A DNA stretch of 64,000 nucleotides from Aspidapion aeneum (Eukaryota > Arthropoda > Insecta > Coleoptera > Brentidae). The position numbers and the translations under genes were made by a program. The notes below the pieces were generated by a model. It saw only the letters and a program-made list of their open reading frames with translations. It had not been told where the DNA came from and searched no databases. Shown here piece by piece: positions 21,610 to 32,390 of this stretch. Positions within the stretch are counted from its first letter, which is position 1; every line of letters begins with the position of its first letter. The stretch is from positions 85,867,289 through 85,931,288 of the forward strand of contig OY755039.1 of NCBI GenBank assembly GCA_963576565.1, written 5' to 3'.

Positions 21610-24600
21610 ATGAGTACGCAACTTAAGAAGTTAGAAGCACTCCGTAATGTGCAACATAATCGCATTAATACTCTTCATAACTTAGCTAATGCTTGCCTAA
21701 CGGATGATACAAAAAAACCGTGTTTACAGGTTCGACTTATCGACCTTGATGAAATGAAAGAAACATTTTTTATTTATCAAAATCAAATAATAGAGGCTTA
21801 TTCGGCAAGTCCGGAGAGACTGGAAGAAGAAAATGAACGCCTTACTGAGTTTGACGACAGCTTCTATGATATTAAAAGAATTCAAAAACAACTATTTGAG
21901 GTGAAAATTGAAGCTCAAAACTTAACGCAAATTTCAAATTCTTCTGATCCAGACCGCTTTATGGCGTCTTTAATGCCAAGACTGCGCATTGTCGAATTTC
22001 ATGGCGACATCACTAAGTTTCCAACCTTTCTAGATATGTACAATTGTTCTGTACACAATAATCCTAGTATTCCTACAAACGCTAAATTTAATTTGTTACT
22101 GTCCTACCTAAAAGGACCGCCTTTAAACGTAGTTAAACATTTACAAATAACCGACGCTAATTATATAATCGCTTACAATACGCTTCTAAAACGCTATCAT
22201 AACCCCCGCTTATCGGCTCAAACTTATTGGCGCTCCGTGTATAATTTTCCCGCTCTCAAAGACGACAATCCAGAAACGCTGCGCACGTTGCTTGATGTTT
22301 TTTCAGAAAACATTGAGGCTTTAAAAACTCTAAATTACGACACTGATCAATGGTGTTTTCCGCTCGCCAACATTTTACTAGATAAATTGCCTGAGGTACT
22401 ACTTTCGCGCTTTGAACTAGCTAATTCTAGGTCTAATGAAATGCCCAAATATCAAGAAATTTATAATTTCCTTGAAACTCAATGTAATTCGCTTTATTCG
22501 CTACAATCTAAAAATAGATTTAAAAATAATAAACAGTTTTATAAAAATAACGCCTCGCCTTATTATACAAAAACGCTACTTGGTACGGAAAATACTCATT
22601 CTAAAGATAGATGCGCTTTTTGTGATTCTAACACACATTCAATATATTTATGTAACGCATTTAAAGGTAAATCTCCCTACGAACGCTATTCTTACGCTAA
22701 AAATAAAAAACTATGTTTAAATTGTTTAAGCTCAATACATTTAACAAATTCTTGTCAAAGTCTACGCTCATGTCGCTATTGCCCTGGTAATCAAAGACAC
22801 CACTCATTAATTCATTTTGAGCGAAATTATAATTGCGCTAATTCTCAAAATCAAAATAGATCCCATTTTGATGCTAACGTGAATTTTTCACAAAATCTCT
22901 CTAATATGTCTCCCAACGCATCTCCAAGTCGTTCACCACGTGGTTACTTGGCCAGTCAGCAAAGTTTTAGATCCCCGGCTACTGGGTGTCCGCTTCAAAA
23001 TTACTCTACTCAAAATAATAACAATTTTACTTCGACGTCTTCTAATTCACAAGTACCAATCGCAACTCCTTCGGGTTCTAACCCCACGCATTGTGGTTTT
23101 ATTTCTGCGCAATCGCAAGTTTTATTGTCAACTATCCTCGTAAAAATTCAAGATGTCCGCGGTAACTTTCAAACAGTTAGAGCCGTTTTAGACAGCGGTT
23201 CGCAAAACACTTTCTGTTCTCAAAAATTAGCGCAACAATTGGGCCTTCCCAGACAACCCTTATGTTCAAATATACAGGGGGTTGGAGGCAACTCTCTTAC
23301 TTCTGATCTAGGATCGATTTTTATTAAAATTTGTAATTTTCAAAAACCAGATATTTTTGTGTCTACGCAAGCGATTATTTTGCAAAAAGTTTGTACTGAT
23401 TTACCGTCAGTAAAAATAAATACAGAAAATTGGCATTTTATAAAAAATTTACCCTTAGCAGATCCCACTTTTTACAACCCTTCGCCTGTAAATTTACTAA
23501 TTGGTATGGATCTATTTCCACTAATTATACAGGGTGAAAAAATCGCTAGCGATGATCCAAATCATCCCTTTGCTATGGGAACTATTTTCGGCTATATTTT
23601 GATGGGACAAATAAATCAACCCTTAATTTCTACCCCGCCAATTAATGCTCTTTTTTGTCAAAATGAAAATGACTCGCTTTCGCAATTAATTTCAAAATTT
23701 TGGGAAACCGACTGCGTCCCCCAAAAAACTCATTTGAAACCAGAGGATGAAATTTGTGAAAATTATTTTAAACAGAGCGTGTCGCGTAATCAAGACGGCC
23801 GGTATACTGTCTCCCTTCCCTTTCGCACATTTGACAATCCACCGCAGTTTCCTGGAATCAAACAAGTCGCGCTAAATCGTTTCTTATCTTTAGAAAAAAA
23901 ACTACTTCGCGATAAAAACTTGTATTGTGAATATTCTAAATTTATGAATGAATATTTGGAATTGGGTCATATGGACTATGACTCAGAAAAGGAAGACGAT
24001 TCAGACAGCTATTTTATTCCACATTTCGCTGTTGTTAAAAATGAAGCTATCACTACTAAGACAAGGGTAGTTTTTAATGCGAGTATTACTGACCCTTTTA
24101 CGCATATTTCGCTTAATCAAGTATTATTATCGGGTCCAAAACTACAAAAAGATATTATTCAAATATTATTACATTTTCGCCTTAACCCTGTGACGCTCAC
24201 CTGCGATATTCAAAAAATGTATCGTGGTATAAATATCAACCCTGATCATCAAAAATACCAAAAAATATTTTGGCGGTTTAACCCTAATGAAAAAGTTTCC
24301 GTTTTTAAACTACGAACTGTCACTTACGGAGTGAACTGTTCACCATATCTCGCTTTACGCACCCTTCAGCACTTAGCTGAGTCCGAATATGATAACTACC
24401 CTCACGCTGCTAAAGTTATACTTAACGATACCTATATTGATGACGTCACTACTTCATGTAAAACGGTTCAAGAGGCGTTAAATTTGCAGCATGAGCTTAC
24501 GGAATTGTTAGGAAACGCTGGCTTGAAATTACACAAATGGTCTAGCAATCGCTCAGAAGTGATCTCTCATTTAGATCCCTCCTTAGTCAACCCCGCAGTT

Positions 24601-26991
24601 TTATCTCTCGATTCGGATGACGTCACTAAGGTCTTAGGCCTGTGCTGGCATCCTTCCTATGACGAGTTTCGATTTAACATATTACCTAATCAGCAAAGCT
24701 GTACTAAAAGGACGCTTCTCTCTTTTTTAGCACGCTGCTATGACCCCCATGGGTATCTTACCCCAGTAACATTCACTTTAAAATATTTGATTCAACAAAT
24801 TTGGTTACTTGGTATTTCCTGGGACGCCACGCCTACTTTAGAAATAGTTCGTCAGTGGACACTCTATCAATCTGAATTTCAAGTTTTAGAAAAATTTAGT
24901 TTACCCCGCCACATTGACATCACAAACGCCGAATCCATCGATCTCTGTGGTTTTTGTGATGCGAGTGAACGAGGGTACGCATGCGTAATATACTTACGTG
25001 TCTTACGAAACGCTAAATATCACATATATTTTGTTCTTGCGAAAAGTCGCATCGCTCCACTTAAAAAATTTGTTAGTATTCCGAGAATAGAACTTCTAGC
25101 CGCTACTCTTTTATCTGAGGTCTTAAAATACACATATGATATATTCATAAAAAGGTTCACAATAAATAATATTTACGCTTTTTCGGACGCAATGGTTGTT
25201 TTACACTGGATAAAATCCCATCCAAGTAAATGGAAAACTTTTGTCGCAAATCGTGTTAGTCTTATCCAAGATAATATTAATCCAGAATGTTGGTTATATA
25301 CCCCCACATTTCTCAATAGTGCCGATGTAGCCAGCCGCGGCTGCTCGCCGAGTGAGCTTTTAAATCATCCCCTATGGTGGGCCGCCCCTAGTTTTTTACA
25401 AGAATCTTTCGATAAATGGCCAACAAAAACCCCGCAAGTCAAAATAAATGACAGTTTAGAGACTGAGGAACGAAAAAATGTTGCTCTGATTTCTTGTGAC
25501 CGAATAACGGAAAACTTTTTAGATTCGCTTTTAAATAATAAATCCGATTTTTACGCTATTCAACTACTTTTAGCCCGCAGTTTACGATTCATAAATAATT
25601 GTAGACTATCCGCAGACGTCAGAAAAAAGACAAATATAGATTATATCGATCTCTTTAACGCTTTAAAATGTTTGGCTAAGCACGAACAACAAAAATACTT
25701 CTCTGAAGTAATTCTTAACCTTCAACACCAGAAAAAATGCATAAAACCCATACAAAAATTGAATCCCTTTTTAGACCAGGATGGTCTTATAAGAGTTGGA
25801 GGACGCATTCAACAAGCCATGACTATTTCTTACGGACAAAAACATCCTCTTCTTTTACCCAAGGAAAGTAGACTTTCTTATATTTTTATTGAATATATGC
25901 ACAAAAAATATTTGCATGTCGGAGTGCAAACAGTCCAATATCTCATTAGTCAAATTTTTTGGATTTTATCTGCCAAACGCTTAATTAAAACGGTTTTATC
26001 CAAATGTGTTCGTTGCTTTCGCGTCAAACCGCATTCTTATGAGCAAATCATGGGACAAATTCCGTCCTACCGCTTGATTCCACAAAAGCCTTTTACTTTT
26101 AGTGGAGTAGATTTTAGTGGTGCTATACCTATCACTCTCAGTAAACACAGAGGTGTAAAAACACAAAAAGCATATATCTGCCTTTTTATTTGTCTAAATA
26201 CTAAAGCTTTACATCTCGAGTTAGTGTCAGATCTAACTTCGGACGCTTTTTTAGCTGCGCTACGTCGCTTTGTTGCCCGAAGAGGTTACATAAAAACTCT
26301 TTTTTCAGACAATGGCACAAATTTCGTTAAATCCAGCAAAGAATTGCTTGATCTTGCAAGAAATGCTTGCACGCAACAAGCTATCGCCTGGAATTTTATC
26401 CCTCCATCAGCTCCCCACTTCGGCGGTCTTTGGGAGTCAGGGATAAAATCAGTAAAAACTCACTTAATTCGTACCATTGGCTCGCAGATTCTGAGTTATG
26501 AGGAGTTGTACACGGTTCTTTGTCAAATTGAGGCGATTTTAAATTCTCGCCCCTTGACCCCGCAATCTACCGACTGTAACGATCTACAGGTTTTAACACC
26601 GGGACATTTTTTAACACATGGACCTTTAGTTTCTGTTCCTGATGAAGATTTTTCAAGTAAACCTGAGAATCGGTTATCGCGATGGAACTTGGTCCAACGA
26701 ATACAAGCCGATTTTTGGCGTCGTTGGAGCCAAGAATTTTTACATACCCTTCAAGTACGAAATAAATGGTTGGAACCATGCGCCGAGCCAAAAATAGGTA
26801 CCGTCGTTCTTATCAAAGACGAGTTATCACCGCCCCTTCAATGGCGGGTAGGTCGCATTATTGAAATTTTTAAAGGGCCTGATGGGCACGCTAGGGTGGC
26901 AAATGTTCGTACCGCGTCCGGTATCTTTAAACGACCTTTAGTCAAGCTTTGCCCCCTTCCAATTGATGCAGATTCACCTACCGAAAAATGA
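21610..26991 (+). CDS. BEL-1 Gag-Pol polyprotein
   Basis: A single 1,793-codon frame. The chosen start is the ATG at 21610 (MSTQLKKLEAL); an in-frame TTG lies 30 bp upstream. Order, with residues counted from that ATG: Gag matrix/capsid region (DUF1759-like, FHGDITKFPTFLDMY near 135). Cysteine-rich zinc knuckles (CAFCDSNTHSIYLC near 335, LCLNCL). Aspartic protease (AVLDSGSQNTF near 528). Reverse transcriptase with LTCDIQKMY near 865 and the YIDD box near 942. RNase H with GFCDASERGYA near 1116 and FSDAMVVLHW. Integrase HHCC zinc site (HKKYLHVGVQT to CVRC), then the catalytic triad GVDFSG, LFSDNGTNF and WESGIKS near 1500, 1568 and 1610. A DUF5641-type tail (RLSRWNLVQRIQADFWRRW) ends the protein. 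Every catalytic residue I looked for is present. No envelope gene follows. Confidence 0.96.
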   Translation: MSTQLKKLEALRNVQHNRINTLHNLANACLTDDTKKPCLQVRLIDLDEMKETFFIYQNQIIEAYSASPERLEEENERLTEFDDSFYDIKRIQKQLFEVKIEAQNLTQISNSSDPDRFMASLMPRLRIVEFHGDITKFPTFLDMYNCSVHNNPSIPTNAKFNLLLSYLKGPPLNVVKHLQITDANYIIAYNTLLKRYHNPRLSAQTYWRSVYNFPALKDDNPETLRTLLDVFSENIEALKTLNYDTDQWCFPLANILLDKLPEVLLSRFELANSRSNEMPKYQEIYNFLETQCNSLYSLQSKNRFKNNKQFYKNNASPYYTKTLLGTENTHSKDRCAFCDSNTHSIYLCNAFKGKSPYERYSYAKNKKLCLNCLSSIHLTNSCQSLRSCRYCPGNQRHHSLIHFERNYNCANSQNQNRSHFDANVNFSQNLSNMSPNASPSRSPRGYLASQQSFRSPATGCPLQNYSTQNNNNFTSTSSNSQVPIATPSGSNPTHCGFISAQSQVLLSTILVKIQDVRGNFQTVRAVLDSGSQNTFCSQKLAQQLGLPRQPLCSNIQGVGGNSLTSDLGSIFIKICNFQKPDIFVSTQAIILQKVCTDLPSVKINTENWHFIKNLPLADPTFYNPSPVNLLIGMDLFPLIIQGEKIASDDPNHPFAMGTIFGYILMGQINQPLISTPPINALFCQNENDSLSQLISKFWETDCVPQKTHLKPEDEICENYFKQSVSRNQDGRYTVSLPFRTFDNPPQFPGIKQVALNRFLSLEKKLLRDKNLYCEYSKFMNEYLELGHMDYDSEKEDDSDSYFIPHFAVVKNEAITTKTRVVFNASITDPFTHISLNQVLLSGPKLQKDIIQILLHFRLNPVTLTCDIQKMYRGININPDHQKYQKIFWRFNPNEKVSVFKLRTVTYGVNCSPYLALRTLQHLAESEYDNYPHAAKVILNDTYIDDVTTSCKTVQEALNLQHELTELLGNAGLKLHKWSSNRSEVISHLDPSLVNPAVLSLDSDDVTKVLGLCWHPSYDEFRFNILPNQQSCTKRTLLSFLARCYDPHGYLTPVTFTLKYLIQQIWLLGISWDATPTLEIVRQWTLYQSEFQVLEKFSLPRHIDITNAESIDLCGFCDASERGYACVIYLRVLRNAKYHIYFVLAKSRIAPLKKFVSIPRIELLAATLLSEVLKYTYDIFIKRFTINNIYAFSDAMVVLHWIKSHPSKWKTFVANRVSLIQDNINPECWLYTPTFLNSADVASRGCSPSELLNHPLWWAAPSFLQESFDKWPTKTPQVKINDSLETEERKNVALISCDRITENFLDSLLNNKSDFYAIQLLLARSLRFINNCRLSADVRKKTNIDYIDLFNALKCLAKHEQQKYFSEVILNLQHQKKCIKPIQKLNPFLDQDGLIRVGGRIQQAMTISYGQKHPLLLPKESRLSYIFIEYMHKKYLHVGVQTVQYLISQIFWILSAKRLIKTVLSKCVRCFRVKPHSYEQIMGQIPSYRLIPQKPFTFSGVDFSGAIPITLSKHRGVKTQKAYICLFICLNTKALHLELVSDLTSDAFLAALRRFVARRGYIKTLFSDNGTNFVKSSKELLDLARNACTQQAIAWNFIPPSAPHFGGLWESGIKSVKTHLIRTIGSQILSYEELYTVLCQIEAILNSRPLTPQSTDCNDLQVLTPGHFLTHGPLVSVPDEDFSSKPENRLSRWNLVQRIQADFWRRWSQEFLHTLQVRNKWLEPCAEPKIGTVVLIKDELSPPLQWRVGRIIEIFKGPDGHARVANVRTASGIFKRPLVKLCPLPIDADSPTEK

Positions 26992-27000
26992 TGCTCATTT

Positions 27001-27012
27001 TGGTGGGCCGAA
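27001..27012 (+). promoter_or_regulatory. BEL-1 polypurine tract
   Basis: tggtgggccgaa immediately precedes the right LTR. It is the likely primer for plus-strand synthesis. The equivalent tract in element A is agggggccggaa. Confidence 0.6.
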
Positions 27013-27669
27013 TGAACAAGTTTCCCAACTTGTTTTTATTTTTGTAAATAATTATATTCTCTAATTTTCACTTAAAATTAGAGAAGCTATCTCTCTTAGT
27101 TTTAAATATTTTTGGGATACATTTTCTACGCTTACAAGCGTTTTTAGAATATTATTTTGATTTACTTTACGCTATATCTTTCCATATTTTAAATGTAAAC
27201 TTCGCGCGCTTCTTCCAGCAATGAAGGATTTGAGATAAGCGGCTAAATTCGGCCTAGCAGACGAAAACGCCGATTGTCTGAGAGAACAACTCAACCACGC
27301 GCATCGTGCAAGTAAAGTCACCGCACCGCTATTATTTTATATTAAAATTGTGGAAACTATTAATTTTACGCTTTAGTTTATTAGATATTAGTGTTTGGAA
27401 CATTTGAACTATAGAACAATGGAGAGTCTGGTACTTCGCGTATAATCGGGCTGGCCAGCCAAGTAGCTACGAAAGACATCTAACGGTAAGTCGCTTTCGC
27501 AATTTTTCATTGCTACGCTATTTTTAGTAAATAAGTTTTTAGGCTCTTTTTTCCCTGTCGGAGCCCTGTGGAAAGATACAGTCCCTCTTAACTCCCACAC
27601 GTTTTTCTCGAGCTATCTCGAGTGGTCCTTCGGTATATTTTATTTTCTACAGAAGGCCTGACCTCACCA
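27013..27669 (+). repeat. BEL-1 3' LTR
   Basis: 657 bp, same ends as the 5' LTR, two differences by eye. Followed by ggaat. Confidence 0.93.
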
Positions 27670-27825
27670 GGAATATAGTAGACTATATTTTGCTCAATAA
27701 TTCGTGTTATAACCAAGAACTTCGTAGGAGGTTTAGTTTCTGAGATATTTACAAAAAATTGTTTTCACGGCTAATATATTATCATGGCTTCACTTTAAGT
27801 GTAATAATAGGTTAGCTAGGAAGGT

Positions 27826-28369
27826 GTCCGTTTATTATATATTAGTAAAATGAATAATTTTAGTGGTCTTTGAAATATAAAATAATACATAATTAGTATG
27901 TTATAAATAATCAATATAGTTTTTCTTAATATTACCCATGCAGCGGGTAAAGTAAGACACCATAGGGAAAAGGCGGCCAAAATCGTACCACTGCGGTTTC
28001 TTAATCAAGACGCCAAATTATAGTTCATCTGTCAGCCGTAGTTGTCGTGTCAGCATGGCGAAAGGAAGGCTAATGTTTTTCGATTATTGGATGTAAACGG
28101 CTGAACCGATTTTGACAAAAAAAGTGTGGTTAAATTGCTATTTATCCCGAAGGTGCTATAGGCCATATTTTTTTTTAAACAGGAGTCAACATGGCGGTCT
28201 TCAGACGCCATTTTGTCACATGACAAATAAATATTGTTTTTTTTTAAATAAAGCCAGTTTTAAGATTGTTTTACTATAATCTTGTAGCACATTTTTATTA
28301 AAATAAAATGCCGCTTCTTTGGTGTAATTTTGGAAAAATATATTAACACTGGTATATTTTTGGATTTTA
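27826..28369. other. No recognised gene
   Basis: AT-rich. A segment at 28095-28115 (acggctgaaccgattttgac) resembles wording inside R1 but cannot be aligned further. cagtcaacatggcggtctt-type text near 28190 is reminiscent of the foldback interior but too short to assign. Confidence 0.3.
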
Positions 28370-28379
28370 AACTTTATTG

Positions 28380-28381
<2 letters not shown>

Positions 28382-28459
<78 letters not shown>
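28382..28459. repeat. TA microsatellite, 3' tail of the LINE
   Basis: An uninterrupted TA run of about 78 bp. It produces spurious Tyr/Ile reading frames on both strands. Confidence 0.95.
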
Positions 28460-28464
<5 letters not shown>

Positions 28465-28469
28465 CGGTT

Positions 28470-29264
28470 TCACAACGTTCTACGTCTTCCGATACTCAAT
28501 CTCCACTCGTTTCTGTTTGCCCATAATTCATCATCTAGGCCACTTATTCTTATTTCACTGTCTATTCCTTCTCTCCAGCTTCTCCTTGGCCGTCCTCGTT
28601 TTCTTCGGCCAGTTGGTTTCCATTGTAGTATTTGTTTAGGTAGTCTTTCATCATTCATTCTTTGTACATGTCCGTACCACACAAGTTGTTTTGTTCTTAT
28701 TTCATCCACTAAAGTACTTTCACCCACTGTCATAATTTCTCTTATTCTTTGATTTGTAACTCTATCTCTTTTTGATTTGCCTGCTGCTCTTCTCGAATAT
28801 TCAGTCCATCTTCGTAGCGGAAAGCATTTTTTCTGTTCTATCCTTGATTGGCCATACTTCTGAGCCGTATGTAATAATACTTTTTACAATGGTCTTATAT
28901 ACATATAAGCTTTTTGTTATGTTTTGATATGCTTTGATCCCAAATTATTCCATTTAATAAAGTTATTCCTTTTCTTCCTTGTACGTTTCGATCTTTTATA
29001 GCTTTGTCTAGTGTTCCGTCAGCTGTAATTTTTCGACCTAAGTATTTATACTCATCACAGGACTGAATTCGCTGCCCGGTTTTTAAGATTAGATCCTGAT
29101 TCATTCCACCGATACACATATACTCTGTCTTATTGAGATTAACCTCTAGTCCTCACTTATTGTACTCTTCTATTAGTTTTCGTGTCATATATTCGAGGTC
29201 GTCACAATCCTGAGCCACTACTATGTGATCATCGGCGAAACATAAAGAATACAAGGTGGTTTCG
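28470..29264 (-). pseudogene. LINE reverse transcriptase, C-terminal part
   Basis: From the minus-strand start: FADDHIVVAQD catalytic box, LIEEYNK, a TGA, then LEVNLNKTEYMCIGGMNQDL and YKYLGRKITADGTLDKAIKD (frame 29119-28895). Next come IITYGSEVWPIKDRTEKML and the basic tail frame 28733-28470 with [17 protein letters not shown]. At least one stop and two frameshifts split it. The upstream half is missing because of 5' truncation at 29279. Confidence 0.82.
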
Positions 29265-29291
29265 TCCAACGGAATTCGGAACTTTATTGTA

Positions 29292-29700
29292 GAACATCGA
29301 AAAAGTTTTACAATATAAACGAATAAGGTCGATAGTTTTTTAGGTCTGCTCTATCGTCTTTCTTGTGTAGAATAATAGTTTCCAGTTGTTTTGGATTATT
29401 TTTTCTTTTAGTATTTTATTCAGGAGAATATGGAGAGTGTATTAACTACAGCTTTATATTCTTTATTTTTCTTTGGAGTTTTTTCATGGTTTCTCTTTTT
29501 GTTTGGTATAATTCTGTATAGTTGTGTGATATTTATAATATCATCTTTACCGTTAGTTTCTATGCCGTTTGTATCCTTTATTTTAATTATTTCATATCTA
29601 CCTAGAGTCGGCTTTAGACACTTCATATTTCTGTTATTTTCTATAACTCTCAACTTTTATTTATTGGCTCTCTCTTTCTATTTTTTTGTGCGATATCTTA
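29292..29700 (-). pseudogene. Older LINE fragment: linker and first RT blocks
   Basis: The minus frame 29653-29420 reads RYEIIKIKDTNGIETNGKDD then a lysine-rich stretch, resembling the linker between endonuclease and RT in LINEs. Further down, other frames give FYTRKTIEQT and LIRLYCKTFSMFYNK, which resemble the RT block usually written as hKKGD..(N)YRPIS. It hosts the LINE insertion at 28382-29279. Weakly conserved. Confidence 0.45.
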
Positions 29701-29867
29701 GGATTAATAGTTTGAAATTAATGCTTCTGTAAATTTATTTCGAAGTTCTTTCAAATAAGTTATTTTCCATAAAATAGTTTGCCGTGCGCTTACCAATCGA
29801 TTCTAAATTAAGTAACAAGGTCCCTATATTCCTAGTTGTGTGATCCTCTCGGTATAAAAAAAACTTA

Positions 29868-31148
29868 CACCAGTATTTACTAAGGCGTAAGTTTTAGTCT
29901 AGGTTTTGGTTTAAGTTTAGAGTTTAGATTTAAAATTTAAATGTGCATTGGTTTGGAAAAATTGATTTTTTGCCGAAATAGGCCGCAATTGGTCTGGTAT
30001 TTTTACCTGTATGGACGATAAAATGTGCTAAAAATTGAAATTTAAGACGATTTGTTCTTGAAATGGACCATATAGACCGGAAAAAAGAAGAAAACATGGA
30101 AAACTGATTTTTCTACAACTGTCTAATTTAGGCTACTACGTCACTTTAAACCCCTAGGTCATGGGATTCCGACTAAAAATCGCCATAAATTTTAAACTAC
30201 CTCCGGGGGGTGGTTTATCTCATTGTTACTTGAAAACAATCACGTTTTTGTTAATTTATTTGCTACAAATGTAAAATTTGATCATATTTAGGAACGATAT
30301 GACAAAATTTTATACGATTTTTAGCCTCAATTAACTATTAGAGCGAGCTTTTTAGGGCAATGTACACAAGGCTGGATAAACCGTTTAGTACTAAATATCT
30401 CTTTTATATTTTAGCATGTAGCTTTTAAACGATATTTGCCTTGACGAGGAAAGTAAAAAAAACGATCTTCAGATTAAAATCCAAATAAACTCACACGCGA
30501 TTAGTTTATTTGCAAATAATCTTTAAATTAATATAATAAAAAATGTTTTTATTTATTTATTTATTGTAGCAGTCATTTTCCATTAATGGTTTTAATACGC
30601 TCTAGCCATACAGATATATTTAAGATGTACGTGCACCGAGATGACAGCAGATGACAATCCCAGTACTTAGTGCAGCAAGTGTCAGTCAAGTCACTTTTAC
30701 GTCATTTTAATAAATTTTAAAATTTATTTTTCAGTTTCGCTTTGTTTGTGCAAGTTATATAATAAAAATTACGAAATTAATTAAATTAACACATTTTCCG
30801 ACAATGTCAAGTTTGGGAAGTAAGTGTAAATTGAAAAATGTAAGTAATTCACTTAAATAGCGCTTCATTTTCACTTAACCCTCGTTCCCTACAAACTTAA
30901 ACCTACAGTTTAAACCATTTCTTTTCCGTTTTTTCCATTTTTTTACGAAATCCTTGCAGATTCTTATTTAAACCGGTTTTTTTCCATTGCGATATAACCT
31001 ATGTAGTTATAATTAGTCCAGAATTCCATTAACTTTTATTAAGTTTAAAAGAAATTCAGTTAAAACGTTTCACAAAAGATAAACTAAAAGTTAAACCTAA
31101 ACCTAAACTTTAGACTTAAACCCTAAACCATCTTAGTAAATACTGGTG
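29868..31148. mobile_element. TTA-flanked TIR element (PIF/Harbinger-like, non-autonomous)
   Basis: The ends are caccagtatttactaag (29868-29884) and its exact inverse cttagtaaatactggtg (31132-31148), flanked by TTA at 29865-29867 and 31149-31151. Subterminal regions on both sides carry degenerate gtttaggtttaag-type repeats. A 3-bp TTA duplication suits PIF/Harbinger or ISL2EU elements. No transposase is recognisable in the 1,281 bp. A short ATG frame at about 30804 followed by gtaagt could be a relic first exon. Confidence 0.75.
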
Positions 31149-31151
31149 TTA

Positions 31152-32084
31152 ACGTTTAACGATACAAGTAAACATGGAGTTGGTAAATCCGGGGTTTAAG
31201 TTAGGAAACGTTGACAAAAGAAAAAAGTTATATATTTTAAAAATCCGTCAGGTGCATCCGTGAAAAATATAAAATATATAAAAATAGCTACTTTTTGTTA
31301 CCGCGCTTATATGGCACGGCAAATGACACAAAATATATCTTTCGTTTCGTGTTATATATGAGTTATGTAAATATAGGAAAAATATCGCTGAATATGAAAA
31401 CACGGTCTAAATTCGCTCCTCTTCGAAGTGAAGGCATGAATTTATATTGATGTCTGATATGTGTCTCGCCTCAATTTTAATAGAGCACCTCATGTTTTTA
31501 ACCTTGACGTCAACCAGTGAAATTTAAAATTAAAGCATAAAGTTTTTCTACCATTTAGAGTTTTCACTTATCACAAGCATTTGCTGCTAAGAAAGAAAGT
31601 TGTATCTGAAAAAATAGATACAGATAGCAGTATTCGTAATGTCCAGTAATGTTTAACAAACATATTCATATTTTCGTTTAGATTTTCACGATTAACAATA
31701 GGATTTCTTTATCATCATAGGACTTCTCTACAGAAGGTTATTAGTTTTACCTAATGTTTGATTCTAATATAACACCTTTGGGATGTTGTATGGAAGGATA
31801 CTGCTTGCATTGGTTACTTTATTTGTATATAAGAAGTTTATTACATCAATGCAATTGAAATTTTTTTCATTCGACTGCGTTGCTATGCTAAAGGTTGTAA
31901 GTGTAACTGTGACAAGCGTTGGCAAAAGGGAGGCAAATTTTTCGTCCTAACTCCACAGATTTTAAAGGTAGTTCAAATAAGAAGCCTTTCTTAAGTATCT
32001 TGATTCGTCACTATAAATAAAGTTTAAAAATAAACAAAAATGGAGGCATAAGAACAATTATTTTTTTATACCTACTACTACTAT
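31152..32084. other. No recognised feature
   Basis: AT-rich with no repeat arm or coding frame that I can support. Confidence 0.35.
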
Positions 32085-32390
32085 GTCTGTTTAGAACGTC
32101 TTTCTACGTTGTCCGACGCCTATTCTCCACCTCCTTCGATCCTGACCATCATCCTCTGTCAGATTCTTTTGACTCATTGATCTTTGGATTGACTGTTGCC
32201 ATTCTAGTTTAGGACGCCCTCTTTTTCTGCGCCTTATTGGTTGCCATTCTAGGACCTGCTTTGGTAATCTTTCGTCGTTCATCCGTTGTACATATCAGTC
32301 CCATTCTTTCTTTTATGATCTCATTTCTTATGTGATCTATTCTAGATTTTTTTATATCTCTTTTTTTAAATTTTTAATAGGGACTCTTTT
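32085..32390 (-). pseudogene. C-terminal tail of another LINE family
   Basis: The minus frame 32282-32091 reads [32 protein letters not shown] and WRIGVGQRRKTF. It is preceded by SRIDHIRNEIIKERMGL in a neighbouring frame (about 32350-32300). This is the same type of RT C-terminus as at 7436-7651 but clearly diverged. A ctactacta run at about 32071-32081 may be its microsatellite tail. Confidence 0.7.

Larger units (their letters stand above)
20585..27669 (+). mobile_element. BEL-1: complete BEL/Pao LTR retrotransposon
   Basis: The element is 7,085 bp with two 657-bp LTRs (TG...CA), a tRNA-complementary primer site after the left LTR, one continuous gag-pol frame, and a purine-rich tract (ggtgggccgaa) before the right LTR. 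A perfect GGAAT duplication flanks it. The two LTRs differ at only two positions by eye (near 20723/27151 and 20873/27301). LTRs are identical at integration, so this is the youngest-looking complete element here together with copy B. It is structurally competent on reading, although activity cannot be inferred. Confidence 0.95.
20240..27825. mobile_element. TIR repeat R1, copy 2 (interrupted by BEL-1)
   Basis: The left part 20240-20584 starts taccttcctaacccg. The right part resumes at 27675 and ends agctaggaaggt at 27825. Without BEL-1 the copy is about 500 bp, as for copy 1. The target in copy 1 (cagaatatagttgctc, about 6731-6746) matches the rejoined flank here. Confidence 0.7.
28382..29279 (-). 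mobile_element. 5'-truncated LINE with TA-repeat tail
   Basis: The insertion is flanked by the 12-bp direct repeat aactttattgta (28370-28381 and 29280-29291). Read on the minus strand it starts at the RT catalytic region (SLCFADDHIVVAQDCDDLEY at about 29258-29195) and ends in a ~80-bp TA microsatellite at 28382-28459. It belongs to the same family as 7200-7674, whose tail is also ATATAT, so the microsatellite looks like an inherent 3' end. Confidence 0.85.

Noticed and set aside
26992..27012. An envelope gene after BEL-1 pol
   Set aside because: Only about 20 bases separate the stop codon from the 3' LTR, so there is no room for one.
28216..28752. Open frames rich in alternating Ile-Tyr on both strands
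   Set aside because: They are translations of the TA microsatellite at 28382-28459 joined to LINE sequence.
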